64,000 nt of DNA from Simmondsia chinensis (GCA_018398585.1 JAGTTD010000013.1:31203131-31267130); one strand, 5' to 3'. Shown: positions 33,025 through 44,377, numbered from the stretch's first letter. Numbers and translations: made by a program. The notes: generated by a model from the sequence alone, not told the origin.

Positions 33025-34005
33025 AGTAATTTTTTTTTTTTTTTTCCCCATAGCATATACCTTTATTCTAGTTTGGTAGGCACGTGTTATAAATGCCAAT
33101 GGGCTAACTATGGTCAAAACTTATCCAACCCATTTGTATGAATGGGTGAACACATATTGGGTTGACCATATATAGACATTGTGAAATATGGGTCTGCTTA
33201 ACTCATGCCTGAAATCTCTGCATTGTCCCAACCGGGGTTCATTCAACTCGTTCATCTAACAAGTCAGTGCGAGTTGTTCCATTAACCCAATACTAGATTA
33301 CAAGTGTTGGCGTCACGTAGAGACTAGTGCAACACTTTTCATCCTAGAAGGCGAAAGTTTTTCGAATGCTAATAATTTAACCCTCTTTATTTTGTTTACG
33401 AAACGAGATTAAGAGGGGAAACTCCTTTATCATTGTAATCATTAACCTCTGTTACCTAAAACAAGCATAAACACAAATGATAGTATTTTCTAGTTGACCA
33501 TTTTTCAAATTTTTTTTTTCTTTTTTGAATGTCACTTATTAATTTTTCTCTTCTTTTTACAACGATAAGAGTGATATAAAAATTCTCGAAATCTAGAAAC
33601 TAACTCCTGAGGAATAGGGATGAGCAACCTCGAGTTTGCAGGTTTAATCATTACACCAATCTAGGTTCTTCATATACGTGGTGACTAAGGACTTAAGTCA
33701 TGTCTCCTATAAGTGATAGTTATCTCTCTTTCGCATTGCACGTGAATGAAATTTTATTATATTTTTTTAAAATACAGTAAGGAAAACACATGGATTCAAA
33801 CCAAAGTTTTAGGCACCATCTTTCGTAAACTTTACGAGTTGAGCTAGTTTGATGGATAGAAGCGGCTGCATCTAAGAAATGACCGCGATACCCACACTCA
33901 CCAACGGAAGAAAAATAAAAGTACATAGAAAGACATTCACATGAAACAACATGCAATTGTTTTGCTCTTTAAAGATGACAAAACCGTGAGGGAATAAGTT
34001 AGAGG
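33025..34005. other. intergenic between HPGT and UBA gene
   Basis: No gene. AT-rich with T-runs; 33.05-33.3 kb has wording typical of degraded MITEs (AACCCATTTGTATGAATGGG). Confidence 0.45.
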
Positions 34006-34014
34006 TATAGGTAT

Positions 34015-34345
34015 GGCAATGGATCAAATTCGAGTTGAATTTTTCTCCATCTGAATCCAACTTAGAAAAAGTCCTGACCCAAACTTGAATCCAAAAACAC
34101 GTATTTATTCCTTAGAATTTTAACCCAAATTGCAATTTATTAGTATATGGATATTCGACTCAATTCGTAACCCATTTAAATCATAAAACAAATCGTATAG
34201 TACAACAAATATAATAATAATGCAATAACAGTACCTATTATCCAAACCTTAACTTGAAGGTTTGAAACCCAAACCCATCCAGCCAAATCTCAATCAAATT
34301 TTGCGTAAAGGCCAAATGATAGAGTCAAAATGGATGATTGTCGTC
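34015..34345. mobile_element. GGCAATGG-type hAT-like MITE
   Basis: Left GTATGGCAATGGATC and right GATTGTCGTCCTAC, with GACTCAATTCG and AACCCATTTAAATC body words shared with 9785-10483. Target duplication not resolved. Confidence 0.55.
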
Positions 34346-34363
34346 CTACAAATCCTTCTTCGC

Positions 34364-34545
34364 TATTTTTTTTGGTAACGAGGGACTGAATTGTCCCAAC
34401 TTATTGCGGCCCATCAGGAGGCCCATAATTCCCATGAGCATGAATATATCCTCAGCGGGAATCGAACTCCTAATCCCTAGGTAATGACCACATGAGTAAG
34501 AGACGCTACCAACTAAAACACCCTCGTGATGGGCTCCTACTTCAT
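34364..34545 (-). mobile_element. tRNA-derived SINE
   Basis: On the minus strand: A-box-like TTTTAGTTGGTAGCGTC (34528-34512), then B-box GGAGTTCGATTCCC (~34470), then a body ending in an A8 tail (plus-strand T run at 34364-34371). Two pol III boxes in the correct order and a tail support the call. Confidence 0.68.
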
Positions 34546-34904
34546 TACACATTAGAGTTTGTTTAATCAAACTTCTCCGGAAAAAATTTACCTGAAAAAA
34601 TCACAATTTTTTAAAATTCAAGGATATTTAGCCTGAAAAACGGATGCTCTAAGATAGACGTAAAAGTTACTCTTTGCTCTTTTAGATAAAAGCAAAAAAA
34701 CACTACCCCTTCAAGACCAAAAACGGAAGTAAAACCTAAAAATACCTTCAAAAAAAAATACTCATACTAAAAGCAATTCTTAGCATACATACTTTTATAA
34801 AAAGTATTCTTGAGAAAATATTTTTCCACAGATTGGCCAAACATGCCAAGTTATTCTATTTAGAAAATGGAGACCTACCTCCAGGAAAACAAAAAATACA
34901 GACA

Positions 34905-35030
34905 AAAGAGTATAACAACAAACCTAGTGCCTCCACCAAGGCATGGTCTGAGGGTGAAATATACTTAGGCTTACACCTACATGGTGCTACCCTAAAAAAG
35001 GTGACTGTTTCTAAAGACCCCCCGACTCTG
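34905..35030 (-). mobile_element. RTE 3'-tail fragment
   Basis: AACAACAAACCTAGTGCCTCCACCAAGG...ACACCTACATGGTGCTACCC...GTGACTGTTTC matches the end of the RTE family. No target duplication could be fixed. Confidence 0.7.
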
Positions 35031-35315
35031 AAACACAAGAACGAAACAACAATTATAAAATATAAGCAGTTTTCGAAGAACCTCCAATCCTAAAAAGCAA
35101 GAACAAAAACAATAATTATAAAATCAAGGCAAAAGATCTTAAATATAGGTTTTTACAAAATGTTCAAAAGTTCAAGCAGTAACGTTATGACCTTTTTATA
35201 CCACAAAACCATGAAGTACGCTGCCACTTTTTCTTTGTACAAATATATTCATATAAAACTACAACAAATTTCATAAATATGCTTATACTGAACTCGGCCA
35301 TCTAAAAATCATCAA

Positions 35316-38300
35316 TCAAGACGAACTGTTGAGGAAATGAGCGAGTGCTTTGTCGGTATCGTTATCGTATGTAATCAAAGCCTCCGCCACTTTGCTTGAC
35401 GGAAACCCCATCTCCCTTAGCAGCGTAAACGCATTCGCAAATTCTCTCACCTGTTACATACACCGTCCATACTTTTAGTCCAATGTAAATGCCGTAATAA
35501 TGGATGTGAGAGATAACTGGCCCGTGGAATTATATGGGTCTGTTTGATCAAACTTTTTTTTTTTGAAAAAATGATTTCCCCCCCCCCCAAAAGGAAAAGC
35601 ATTATTTTAGAATCTAAGGGTGGTTGCCGTGGAGGGAAAGTGATTTTAAATAAAAGCAAAAGCAGAAAGAATTTGAGACAGAAACGCCCCTAAAGATAGC
35701 ATTTTTCTCATAATTTGACCAAACAAGCCCAAATCGCATTTTTGAATCCACTAGTGAAGCGATAATGTGCTAACGTAATGAATAACACGAGTTTGTACTT
35801 CGTGTTTACGAGGTCAAATTTAGGTTCCATTTAATTTGATGGACAAGATTAAAATATTTCCAAACTTATATACAAATTTTTGTAAAGGTAAGGCCAATTA
35901 AGATCAACACATATATATTTGGAAAATTCCCGTGAATTAAATCTCGAATCTCTTATCCTAACGTCTTCATTACTGATAAATTATTGTTTGACAATGATGT
36001 AAAACGAGCACGGATTAAACATACTCCAACTCCACATTTTTTGCACAAGCCCATAATATCCTCATGAGTGAAGAATTTAATATTTGGGTTATTTCTATAG
36101 TAGGTCCTTACACTTTGTCCACTGTATTAATTTAGTCCTTGCACTTTTAATTGCGTCAATTTAGTTCCAGCATAATTTAAACTGTGTGAATTTACTCCTC
36201 AAGTAAAACTAACAATAAGTTGGCAATGGAATTTTTGATGATCCATTCACGGGTGGGATTAAATTGGATCAACATATGGGTTTGTAATGGGTCATCAACA
36301 TTTGATATGATCAAACTGTGCAAAATTATGTCATCAACATATAACTTCAGGACTGAATGGACACAATTTAAGTATACAGTGACTAAATCGACACGGTACC
36401 TTTTAACGTAGATAACCCAAGTTCAATGAAGATAGATGTCTATGTAGTACCTTAGTAGGATTGTCTCCATAGTTGGCAACTGCAAGAGGAACGGCTTCAC
36501 GGTTGAGCCCTGATGCTATATACTTTCCCACTACCGGATCCACGGCTGGCGTCTGCAACCACAATTCATTGATAAATGTTCACGGTTTTCCGAGAGAAGA
36601 GGGGAGAGATGTTTAAAAAAATTCGTAACTGAAATACCTAACCAAATTTCTGACATAATGATAATTAGCCGAGTACTACTCTACAGTGTAGAGGTACTCG
36701 TCTGCCCACATATCGGTTAAAGTGAAATTTTGTACGTTCAACATTTTTTGTCAGTTAAAGTGAAATTTTGTACGTTCAACTTTTTTGTCAGTTAAAGTGA
36801 AATTTTGTACGTTCAACTTTTTTGTCAGTTAAAGTGAAATTTTGTACGTTCAACTTTCTAGAATTTCATTCTATGCACGCAGTTTTATTGTGTATTTTCA
36901 CTTTTAATATATATATATTAAATGCTTACGGACCATTAAGGAAGATCAATCACGTAACATGAAAGAGGTGATGCATTACTTATTGTGATTACCAGCAGAA
37001 ACAAACAGAATAATTGATTTACCAAAAATTGATTAATCGGTCTTTTTAGTAATGGTAACAATTAGAGATTTTAAAGTATTTTGGCTACAATTAACTGAAA
37101 TAAAATACTTTCTCGGTACGGTTAATTGAACCATGGACAACCCTTGGGGTCACTACCTACGTAAGACCGAGAGTGAAACACATTCCTAGTCGTAATATGA
37201 AAAACCATAAATGGTAGTGCAAAAGACGTTGCAGAAATAAGGTATAAATCCTTACTAAGAAAAGGCTTTGGGGGGTTACGAGTTCGATCTTGGTAAGAGA
37301 GTTTTCACAGGAGTGGGGTAAGGCCACATACATGTAAGTCCTAGGAACCAAGGTCAATCTCGAGATTTTAGGGGCCTAAAACAAGTTTTGATCGGTGGGT
37401 CATATTTTTGTAATAGATGATGATAAGCAGCAGACGCAAACTCATAATATATTTTTTTTTTTCAACTAAGACCCTTCACTAATAGGGGACCGTAAGTAGC
37501 TGTTTGAATTGCCTGGGATCTTCACTGGCTCCGCTTAGACCTACTTAGATTCAGTTCTCTAAAAAATTTTCTGAGAAAACCACCTTTTCATAGAAAGGCA
37601 TTCAAAAGGACCCACCTTTCCAGATTTTAGAAAAACACGGTTTTCCAATTTTCTTCTATTTTTCATAAAAAATAGAAAATACTAATCCCCTATTTTTCTA
37701 GTTATATTGGTAATTGAAAAAGGCATTTTCCTCCAATTTTTTTTCAAATTTTATTTTCATAAGACAACACTTGAGAAAATAAAGATAGAAAAACTAAAGG
37801 CCTGTTTGGCATTTTTTTCTGTTTGCAATTTTAGTTTTTTTTTTTTAGAAACTAAAAACCACATCTAAGGAATGATTTTTTTTACTCTGGCCTTTAGCTT
37901 CTTGCTTTCAGTTGTTTCCCTTGTTTGAATAAAAATTGGAAAAAAAAAAAAAAAATAGAAAAAGCTACTTTCAAGATCTGATTTTTAGTCTCTCAAAAAC
38001 CAAAGCTTCAAATAAAAAGCAATACCAAACAAGCCTAAATGAGTAAGAAGATAACTTACCGAGGACGGCCTGGACTCTGTTGTTCTTGATGGAACATTTT
38101 CGAAAGCAAATCGACTCCAATTCTGGTTGTCCTTCTCTGCCTCGGCAAGTATTTTCTTCTCAAAATCGAAGTCGAACTGGGAAGTACTCCGTGGAATATC
38201 TCCCATTTGTGGCAGCAATTGAGGCTATCCATAGAAAGAACCATAAAACATAATCAAATAAATGAAACATCATATCAAGAACGATCTAATTTTATCATAA

Positions 38301-41300
38301 GCCTCGCATTTGTTGCTAATCTGTTGAAAGAACAAATTGTGGGGTTTTAAGTTTGGTCTAGGGTGTAAACGAATCAGTGAACTACTCTCCAAAATCAATT
38401 ACAGCTCCTTCGTGTTTGTTTTGGGGGATTCGATAAGCTTAACAAACCAAGTTCAAACAGAGCGGTGCTTGACTCGTTAAACGTTCAAGAACAGTTGGAC
38501 AAAGACTCACCAAAAGCTAGGATAAAAGTTGTTAAGAACTTGATAAAAGCTCATTAATGGCCCGTTAACGTCGATGCTGGCTCAAAAATGGTCGATAATG
38601 ACTCGAATAGATTGGCTCAATAGCAAGGTCAGCTCAATTATGAGCTCAACTCGGCTCAATCAAATTAACGAACTAAGTATGGAATAGACTAATATCTTAT
38701 GGAACCAAGTTCGAACAATGGTTCAAAAGCTCGATAAAAGCTCAACTCGAGCTTAAGTTCGAACAAAAGGGTGCTTGCTCGGCTCATTTACACCCCTAAG
38801 TTTGGTCCTAGAAAACGCTCAATCCTCATTCCAGTACTACTTGTTGAGTCTTAGATTATTGATGTAAAATTCAATACGCTAGAATTGCCTGCACATGTCC
38901 ATGAAGAAGCCGGTATATCTTATGCAACTGCCTCGTGATTTCACTGAAGTATGAGGATTCAGAAGTCATACAGTGAAATGGAAGATGAAATTACTTAAAA
39001 AGATTGCAAAAGCGGATACTGGAAACCGCATCCTACCCTTTGTGAGCAGCTAACATGTTCACCAACTAACAAAAGTATTTTTAGGGAATTTATCACTTAG
39101 GTAGCCAAAGGTTTCGTCTTTTATGTTTCATTATGTACAATAAGGTACATTAAGGGTTAGAAACTTTTTCAATTAGATGCTCTCAGCCTAATCCCAGTGA
39201 ATTATCGCGGAAGAGTGGTAACATAAAATGTATACATGCTCTTTGCTAGAATTAGATGATATTTTTTCCTGGAAAATGTTGATATGGGACATGATTTTAG
39301 TAATATACATGTACTCTCCATCGACATCTAATGAATGAATTTAGTCATAATCTGGTGAAATCTCCCTAAAAATTTTAATGTGGCAGGTATTTATTCCTGT
39401 AATCATATGTCATGTCAGCATTTTTTGGCTAAAACTCCTTTTTTTGACAAAATGCATTGAACTCTAGCGGCAGATACACAAGTGATAAAATTTTGGAACC
39501 TCATTGTACATTTCGAAACATCATGGCACTTTAGTTATAAACGCTATTCATTCTCAAATTGGAGAATTTATTCCAAGTAGTTCATGAACATATTCTTGTT
39601 TGCACCCAATTCTAAGTCAAATGTAGGAGGTGTAAATGAGCTGAGCTAGCTCGCAAGGTCATAAAGCTCTAAAAACTCACTCGTTTCAAGCTCGAGTAGA
39701 GCTAAGCCGACTCGCTTAGCTTAGCATAAGCCTAGTGAAGCTCGAGCTTGTACGCTAAAGAACCTAAACAAGTCTAAATGATCCTATCTTAATATAATTT
39801 ATTAGCTTAAACAAGCCCAATTGAGCCAAGTTTGAGCCTAAATGAGCACAGACGAGCCTAGATTGAGCTTCAATGAGCCTAAAATCACAAAGCTTAATTT
39901 GGAGGTTGCCAAGTTGGGTTCGGGCTCACCTGAGCCAAGCTTGAGCTTGAAGTTTTTGAGCTTGGCGAGCTTCAAGCTAAGCCCAACCTAAGCTAAATGC
40001 AAACAAGGCAGTCCTTGAGCTTGATGAGCTCAGGTTACGCTCCACTCGGCTCAAAATATATACGTAGTCAGATGTTTAGGACCTATTTGGTTGCAAATCT
40101 TCAGGACCTGTTTGGTTGGTTTCTGCTTGAAAATTTTAATTTTTGAGAAAATTAAAAACCAGGATTTCAAAACTTTTTTTTTTTTTCTTTTGTTTGTTTT
40201 TTATTTTCAGTTTTCATCCAATCTTGGAAAAAACAGAAAGTGAAGAGCCAGAAACCCAAAAGAAATCCTTTCCAAAACCAAATTTTTAATTTTTCAATAA
40301 CCAAAAACTTCGAACAAAAGACAAATACCAAACAACCCTTAGTTTTTCCTTCTTGTCATTGAGCATCAAGCCCTTATTTCTTTGATGGAAGCCTAGGTCC
40401 AATTTACATATATGAATGGAGATCAAAGGAAAGAGACCTACAAGCAAAAAATTCCCTTGTAAAGGCAAGGAATACATATAACACATTTATCAAGAGAACA
40501 GCCATGAAAATAATCGTCTCGCTTTCAAAGGATGGAAAGATATGGGAGGATCAAAACGATTACCCTAACAAGGCGTACTTAAATTAAAGAACCAGAATTC
40601 TCACCGGAGGAGTTATCCGATACTCTGGTTTTATCTGGACCCTGATACCAGTTCCTGCTGCTGACATACACCCAGGAAAATATTAGTGGGAATCATAATC
40701 CAAATCCAATATCAAAACAAGTATCAAATAACCATCAAGGGAAAAAGGCGAAGTCGCGACATCACAATGCTTTCCCATTGTCTGATCTCTAATAGAACTT
40801 TTCTTCGGTAATTGGGGCATCCAGGTTAACTTACGAAAACCTCAATTGATTTTGGTTGCCCACACGTTCCACTGGCAAGTTCCATACTGGCAACATGGTA
40901 TGTTGGGGCCACAAACCCAGTGATAGCCGCAACGAATTATTTGCCTAATGACCATGATTTGAACACTAAGGGCTTGTTTGGTATGATTTTCTATTGGTAG
41001 TTTTTGGTGTTTTAAAAACTAAAAAAATAGATTTCAAAATGATTTCTTGCTTGTCATTTTCTATTTTCATCTTTCATTCAAAGTGAAACAAATTGAAAAC
41101 AAAAAACAAAAAAATGAGAAGAGATGATCTTCAACTATGGTTTTCAATTTCTAAAAATCCAAAATCTACAAATGGGAAAAGATACCAAACAAGCCGTAAC
41201 CTAACGCTTATGCTTCATGAGAAGTTAGGACCAATTGTCTCACTCGCATAGAGTTACCTCTAATAGAATTCTAATTCCCTGCAAAATCAATAGCCAAAGC

Positions 41301-44220
41301 TAAAAGATGAACATACATATTTGTAAAAATCACACGCTCAAACATCAATCTCCATAATTTCAATCAATCAGTCCATAACATCACACGCTCAAACATCAGT
41401 CTCCCCGTACTTTCTGTACTATCACTCTCTCTCTCTCATTTCTCCATCTCCCTCTATCTCTTTCTCTCTCTCTCTCTCTCTCTCACACTCTTTCTCTACC
41501 TTCTCTCCCTCTACCTCTATCTCTCTCTTTACTCTCTAAATGATCTACTTCTCTACATGTTTGTGCTATATGTGAGTGGTATCTCATGTAGGATCCCCTC
41601 GTACTTGCTTGTTTGCTCCTGCTTTTTACCCTGAATACTATGATCCTAGGTTCCCATGCATTCATACACAAGTACATGCTTACATGCTTATCGGATTGTT
41701 GGATTTGATTGTATGCCTACATGCTTTCTTGCAGACATGCTACATATGATTTCTAGGCTTTACATGCCCTCCTTGTAGGCACTACATATATTTCTACTAC
41801 TAGGTTGGGGGTCCTCGGAAACATCCTCTCGTTAGGGCTCACCCCAATGGGGTAAGACTGCATACATCCTACCCCTCCCAGACCCTACGCAAGCGGAAGT
41901 CCTTGTGGCACTGGGACTGTTGTTGTTGTAGTCCCTCAGATGACACAAAACATTAATAAAAGAAACCGCAATCCCTAACGCTCCAAAATCGGGAATTCCA
42001 ATCAAAGTCCAACCAAAAATCAAACCCAAATTTCTCAATTTCAACCACCACAAGAGCTCCACACATCAAACAAATCCTAGATCCAACCAATTCCACAATC
42101 AATTGCCCTAATTTTCTAATTGACCAATGAACAATAAACAAAAACAATTTACCAATCGAATGGCTCTTGGTGCAACAACAAGCACCAGTTTGAATTGGGG
42201 TGGCGGTGATTTAGAAGTTGTGGGTGGCAAAGTAGCTTTGTTACCCATTCCATTAGAGACTGCAGATTTTTTGGTCCACCACATTCATACATTTATAATT
42301 CATGTGACCGTACTAATACTTCTGAAAGGTGCTCCATTTGCTCCTAGCTCTCGTTTGATACCGGATAAAGCAAATCTTGGTTTTTGTTTCCCTCGTGATG
42401 GACCCGAAAGAGGGGGAACATGTCAAGTATCCGCTTGGGATCATGTATTCTTAGGGCTATTCTGGATGTACAATGCAATTTTAGTAGTAATATTCCATTT
42501 TAGTTGGAAAATGCAGTCAGATGTTTGGGGTAGTATAAGTGATCCAAGGGGTGGTAACTCATATCACGAGAGGAAACTTTGCACAGAGTTCCATTACAAT
42601 TAATGGGTGGCTCCGCGATTTCTTATGGGCACAAGCATCCCAGGTAATTCGGTCTTGTGGTTCTTCATTATTTGCATATGGCCTCTTTTTCCTAGATGCT
42701 CAGTTTGTATCGGCTTTTAGTTTAATACAGTTTGTATCGGCTTTTAGTTTAATGTTCCTATTCACCAAACATGGTTATTGGCAAGAACTTATTGAATTCA
42801 TTGTTTGGGCTAATAATAAATCAAAAGTTGCTCCTGCTACTCAGCCTAGAGCCTTGAACATTGTACAAGGACGTGCTGTAGGAGTAACCCATTACCTTCT
42901 GGGTGGAATTGCCACAACATAAGTGTTCTTCTTAGCAAAAATTATTGCAACACGATAATGGCTAGGAGGATGGGTATAACAAATACAGATAATATAGGGA
43001 GGATGAATCTGCTCTTAAAAATCACTAAAAAATCCCATAAATCATTGTTTTGATATATCATGAAAATTCTTTGAAAGACAAGAAACAAATAATTCTCTGT
43101 GGTAAATCAAAATCTCTCTCATTTCCCCCTCGAATAGATTCTTCTTTTTGGTTTTCAAAGGAATGCTCTTATGTTGCCTTGAATGTTGTACTAATCCTTT
43201 GAATCCAGTACCAACGAGTATCATACCCCCAGAACAACATTTTCTTTTAGCCCTTTCAACCAATTGCTACGGCCTCAGAGAATTCAACCAAAATCAAGTC
43301 CAAATTTCAATTTCAATCACCACAGAAGGTCCACACATCAATCAAAACAATAAATCCAACTAATTCCACAATTAATCGCCCTCGTTTTTTAATCTACTGA
43401 TAAACAACAAACAAAAACAATTTTCCAATCAGAATTCGACCAAAATCAACCCAGGATTTCTCAATTTCAACCACTGCAAGAGCACCACATATCAATTAAA
43501 ACCCTAGTTCCAACCAGTTCCGCAATCACTGCCCCTAATTTTCCAACCTTCCAACAAAAAACAAACAAAATCAAAGAAACAGAAAGAGGCAAAGAGATAG
43601 AGATTGACTTACAAGAAATTCAACCAAAAACCATGCCCCAATTTCTCAATTCCAAAGAGCGCAAAAGTTCCAAAATCAATCAAATCCCTTGATCCAACCA
43701 ATTCCGGAATCAATTGCCCGAAAAAAATTCACTCATAAAACAACCCCAAATTTCTCAATTTCAACCACCACAGCAGCTCCCCACATCAATCAATCAAAAC
43801 CATAGATTCAACCAACTCCTCAATCACCTGCCCTAATTCCGAATCGACCACTAACCAACAAACAAAAACCCAACCAAGAATCAACCCCAAATTTCTCAAT
43901 TCCAACACCTCAAAAACTCCACACATCAATCAAAACCTAATCCAACCAATTCCGCAATCACTCGCCCTAAATTTCAGACAAAAACAAAGAGATTGAAAAG
44001 ATAAACAAATAAAGAGAGAGAGAGACTTACAAGAAGAAGATGAAGGAGCCGACGATTGGTGGTGGTGATAAGGAGGTGCACGAGAAGGAGGAGGACCAGA
44101 AGAGGGCTGACCGATCTTAGGGTAAAACGAAGAAGAAGAAGAAGAAGAAGAGGGATGGCGATACATGGACGTGTGAGGAGTATCGTATGAGGGTCTGTTG
44201 GTGTTCATGGTGTACTCCAT
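35316..44220 (-). CDS. UBA-domain protein (At5g53330-like)
   Basis: Five exons on the minus strand join to 215 codons plus stop: 44031-44220, 40605-40660, 38060-38224, 36451-36552, 35316-35450. The N-terminus is low-complexity (Ser-run, Pro and His rich, [14 protein letters not shown]). The middle has [23 protein letters not shown] and [15 protein letters not shown]. The C-terminus (about 172-213) is a UBA fold with [21 protein letters not shown] and [13 protein letters not shown], the MGF loop and helix pattern of ubiquitin-associated domains. UBA domains bind ubiquitin; the target process is unknown. All introns are GT-AG. Start chosen as the first ATG of the frame ([10 protein letters not shown]). 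Convergent with HPGT, 3 kb apart. Introns hold MITEs, a minisatellite, a tandem array and an organellar insertion, yet the frame is intact. Confidence 0.9.
35527..35730. mobile_element. Harbinger-like MITE, ends worn
   Basis: In UBA intron 4 (exon 4-5). Left GGGTCTGTTTGATC and right TTGACCAAACAAGCCC are inverted relatives of the GGGCCTGTTTGG family described at 40980. A C10 run lies inside. TTA duplication not preserved. Confidence 0.55.
36086..36418. mobile_element. Mutator-type MITE in UBA intron
   Basis: Ends GGGTTATTTCTATAGTAGGTCC and, inverted, GGGTTATCTACGTTAAAAGG. Body ATTTAGTCCTTGCAC as in 8543-8916. The right end is 32 bp from exon 4 (36451). The 9-bp flanks do not match, so the duplication has decayed or recombined. 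Confidence 0.68.
36714..36862. repeat. ~41-bp minisatellite, ~3.6 copies
   Basis: Direct repeats of a unit containing GTTAAAGTGAAATTTTG and TACGTTCAAC, then T-run and TGTCA, nearly identical between copies. In the UBA gene intron between exons 3 and 4. Confidence 0.9.
37230..37350 (+). mobile_element. possible SINE remnant
   Basis: B-box-like ACGAGTTCGATCTTGG with a weak upstream A-box-like stretch (CTTACTAAGAAAAGGC). No tail or duplication seen; weak. Confidence 0.3.
37798..38035. mobile_element. Harbinger-like MITE, TAA TSD
   Basis: Ends AGGCCTGTTTGGCATTT and, inverted, GGCTTGTTTGGTATT, flanked by TAA on both sides (37795-37797, 38036-38038). It ends 24 bp from the donor side of UBA exon 3. 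Confidence 0.72.
38358..38798. mobile_element. AGCTCG-rich hAT-type MITE, perfect 8-bp TSD
   Basis: Ends CTAGGGTGTAAACG...CATTTACACCCCTA. Flanked by AGTTTGGT at 38350-38357 and 38799-38806. In the UBA intron between exons 2 and 3. Confidence 0.87.
39060..39555. mobile_element. 'ATCACTTAGGTA' family repeat
   Basis: GGGAATTTATCACTTAGGTAG at the left and ACAAGTGATAAAATTTTGG near 39.48 kb are inverted to each other. Same dispersed family as 22305-22841. Non-coding. Confidence 0.5.
39624..40066. mobile_element. AGCTCG-rich hAT-type MITE, 8-bp TSD
   Basis: Left TAGGAGGTGTAAATGAGC; right end worn (AAATATATACGTA). Flanks GTCAAATG (39616-39623) and GTCAGATG (40067-40074) match at 7 of 8 positions. 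Confidence 0.8.
40079..40338. mobile_element. Harbinger-like MITE, TTA TSD
   Basis: Begins GGACCTATTTGGTTGC (with a second GGACCTGTTTGGTTGG 24 bp inside) and ends CCAAACAACCC. Flanked by TTA at 40076-40078 and 40339-40341. It lies directly beside the hAT MITE ending at 40066. Confidence 0.7.
40980..41196. mobile_element. Harbinger-like MITE, TAA TSD
   Basis: 217 bp, GGGCTTGTTTGGTATGATTTT...GATACCAAACAAGCCG, flanked by TAA (40977-40979, 41197-41199). Long inverted ends and a 3-bp TAA/TTA target fit the PIF/Harbinger class. In UBA intron 1. Confidence 0.78.
41590..41927 (+). mobile_element. RTE 3' fragment, plus orientation
   Basis: Ends GACTGCATACATCCTACCCC, CCCAGACCCTACGC, GGCACTGGGACTG and (TTG)n at 41918-41927, the 3' end of the RTE family read in the sense direction, opposite to the other fragments here. 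5' limit uncertain. Confidence 0.72.
42158..42965 (+). pseudogene. psaA: nuclear plastid DNA: 3' third of psaA
   Basis: Encodes the C-terminal part of photosystem I P700 apoprotein A1. Recognisable stretches: [136 protein letters not shown]. Breaks: a frame change near 42540; a 27-bp direct tandem duplication at ~42707-42760 that repeats QFVSAFSL; and a TAA at 42920-42922 where Trp is expected. It is a non-functional transfer lodged in UBA intron 1. Divergence from plastid psaA shows that it is not recent, or that it passed through another genome first. Confidence 0.95.
42966..43272 (-). other. unrecognised block beside psaA insert (73-codon ORF, minus)
   Basis: Between the psaA fragment and the resumed tandem array there is ~300 bp unlike its surroundings, with a minus-strand ORF at 43263-43042 ([20 protein letters not shown] at its start). 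Its position inside the interrupted array suggests that it arrived with the psaA piece, so it may be plastid or mitochondrial DNA. I do not recognise the product. Confidence 0.4.
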
Positions 44221-44335
44221 TGATGCTCAATCTCGAGCTTTTTCGTACTCTCTGCGAATTAGGGTTTGCAGATCGGGGGGAGAGAGAGAGAGAGGCGAGT
44301 AGGGGAGGGGGTTGGCGTGGAGGAGAAGAAGCAAC
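44221..44335 (-). promoter_or_regulatory. UBA gene leader and proximal promoter
   Basis: Upstream of the ATG (minus strand) is a short G/A-rich block with a GA microsatellite (plus view GAGAGAGAGAGAG at 44281). This is typical of plant leaders. No TATA box is obvious. Confidence 0.4.
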
Positions 44336-44377
44336 TTTGACTTAGACGACCACGTTTTCTAAAAGATATGTTATGAT

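Larger units (their letters stand above)
41990..43990. repeat. degenerate tandem array (~155-bp unit) in UBA intron 1
   Basis: At least six diverged copies of a unit with CCAAATTTCTCAATTTCAACCA, AGCTCCACACATCAATCAA, TCCAACCAATTCC.CAATCA and CCCTAATTTTC. Copies start near 41990, 43280, 43435, 43618, 43740 and 43872. The first copy is split from the rest by a foreign block (42158-43272). One unit near 43575-43615 also repeats the exon 1 donor surroundings (GACTTACAAGAA in plus view). Confidence 0.82.

Noticed and set aside
42127..42603. 158-aa ORF as a plant gene
   Set aside because: It is plastid psaA sequence with an upstream ATG in array DNA, and it is broken by a frameshift and a stop.
43930..44030. 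continuation of UBA exon 1 past 44031
   Set aside because: Reading on gives a non-conserved tail. GT at 44030-44029 with exon 2 at 40660 restores an in-frame protein.
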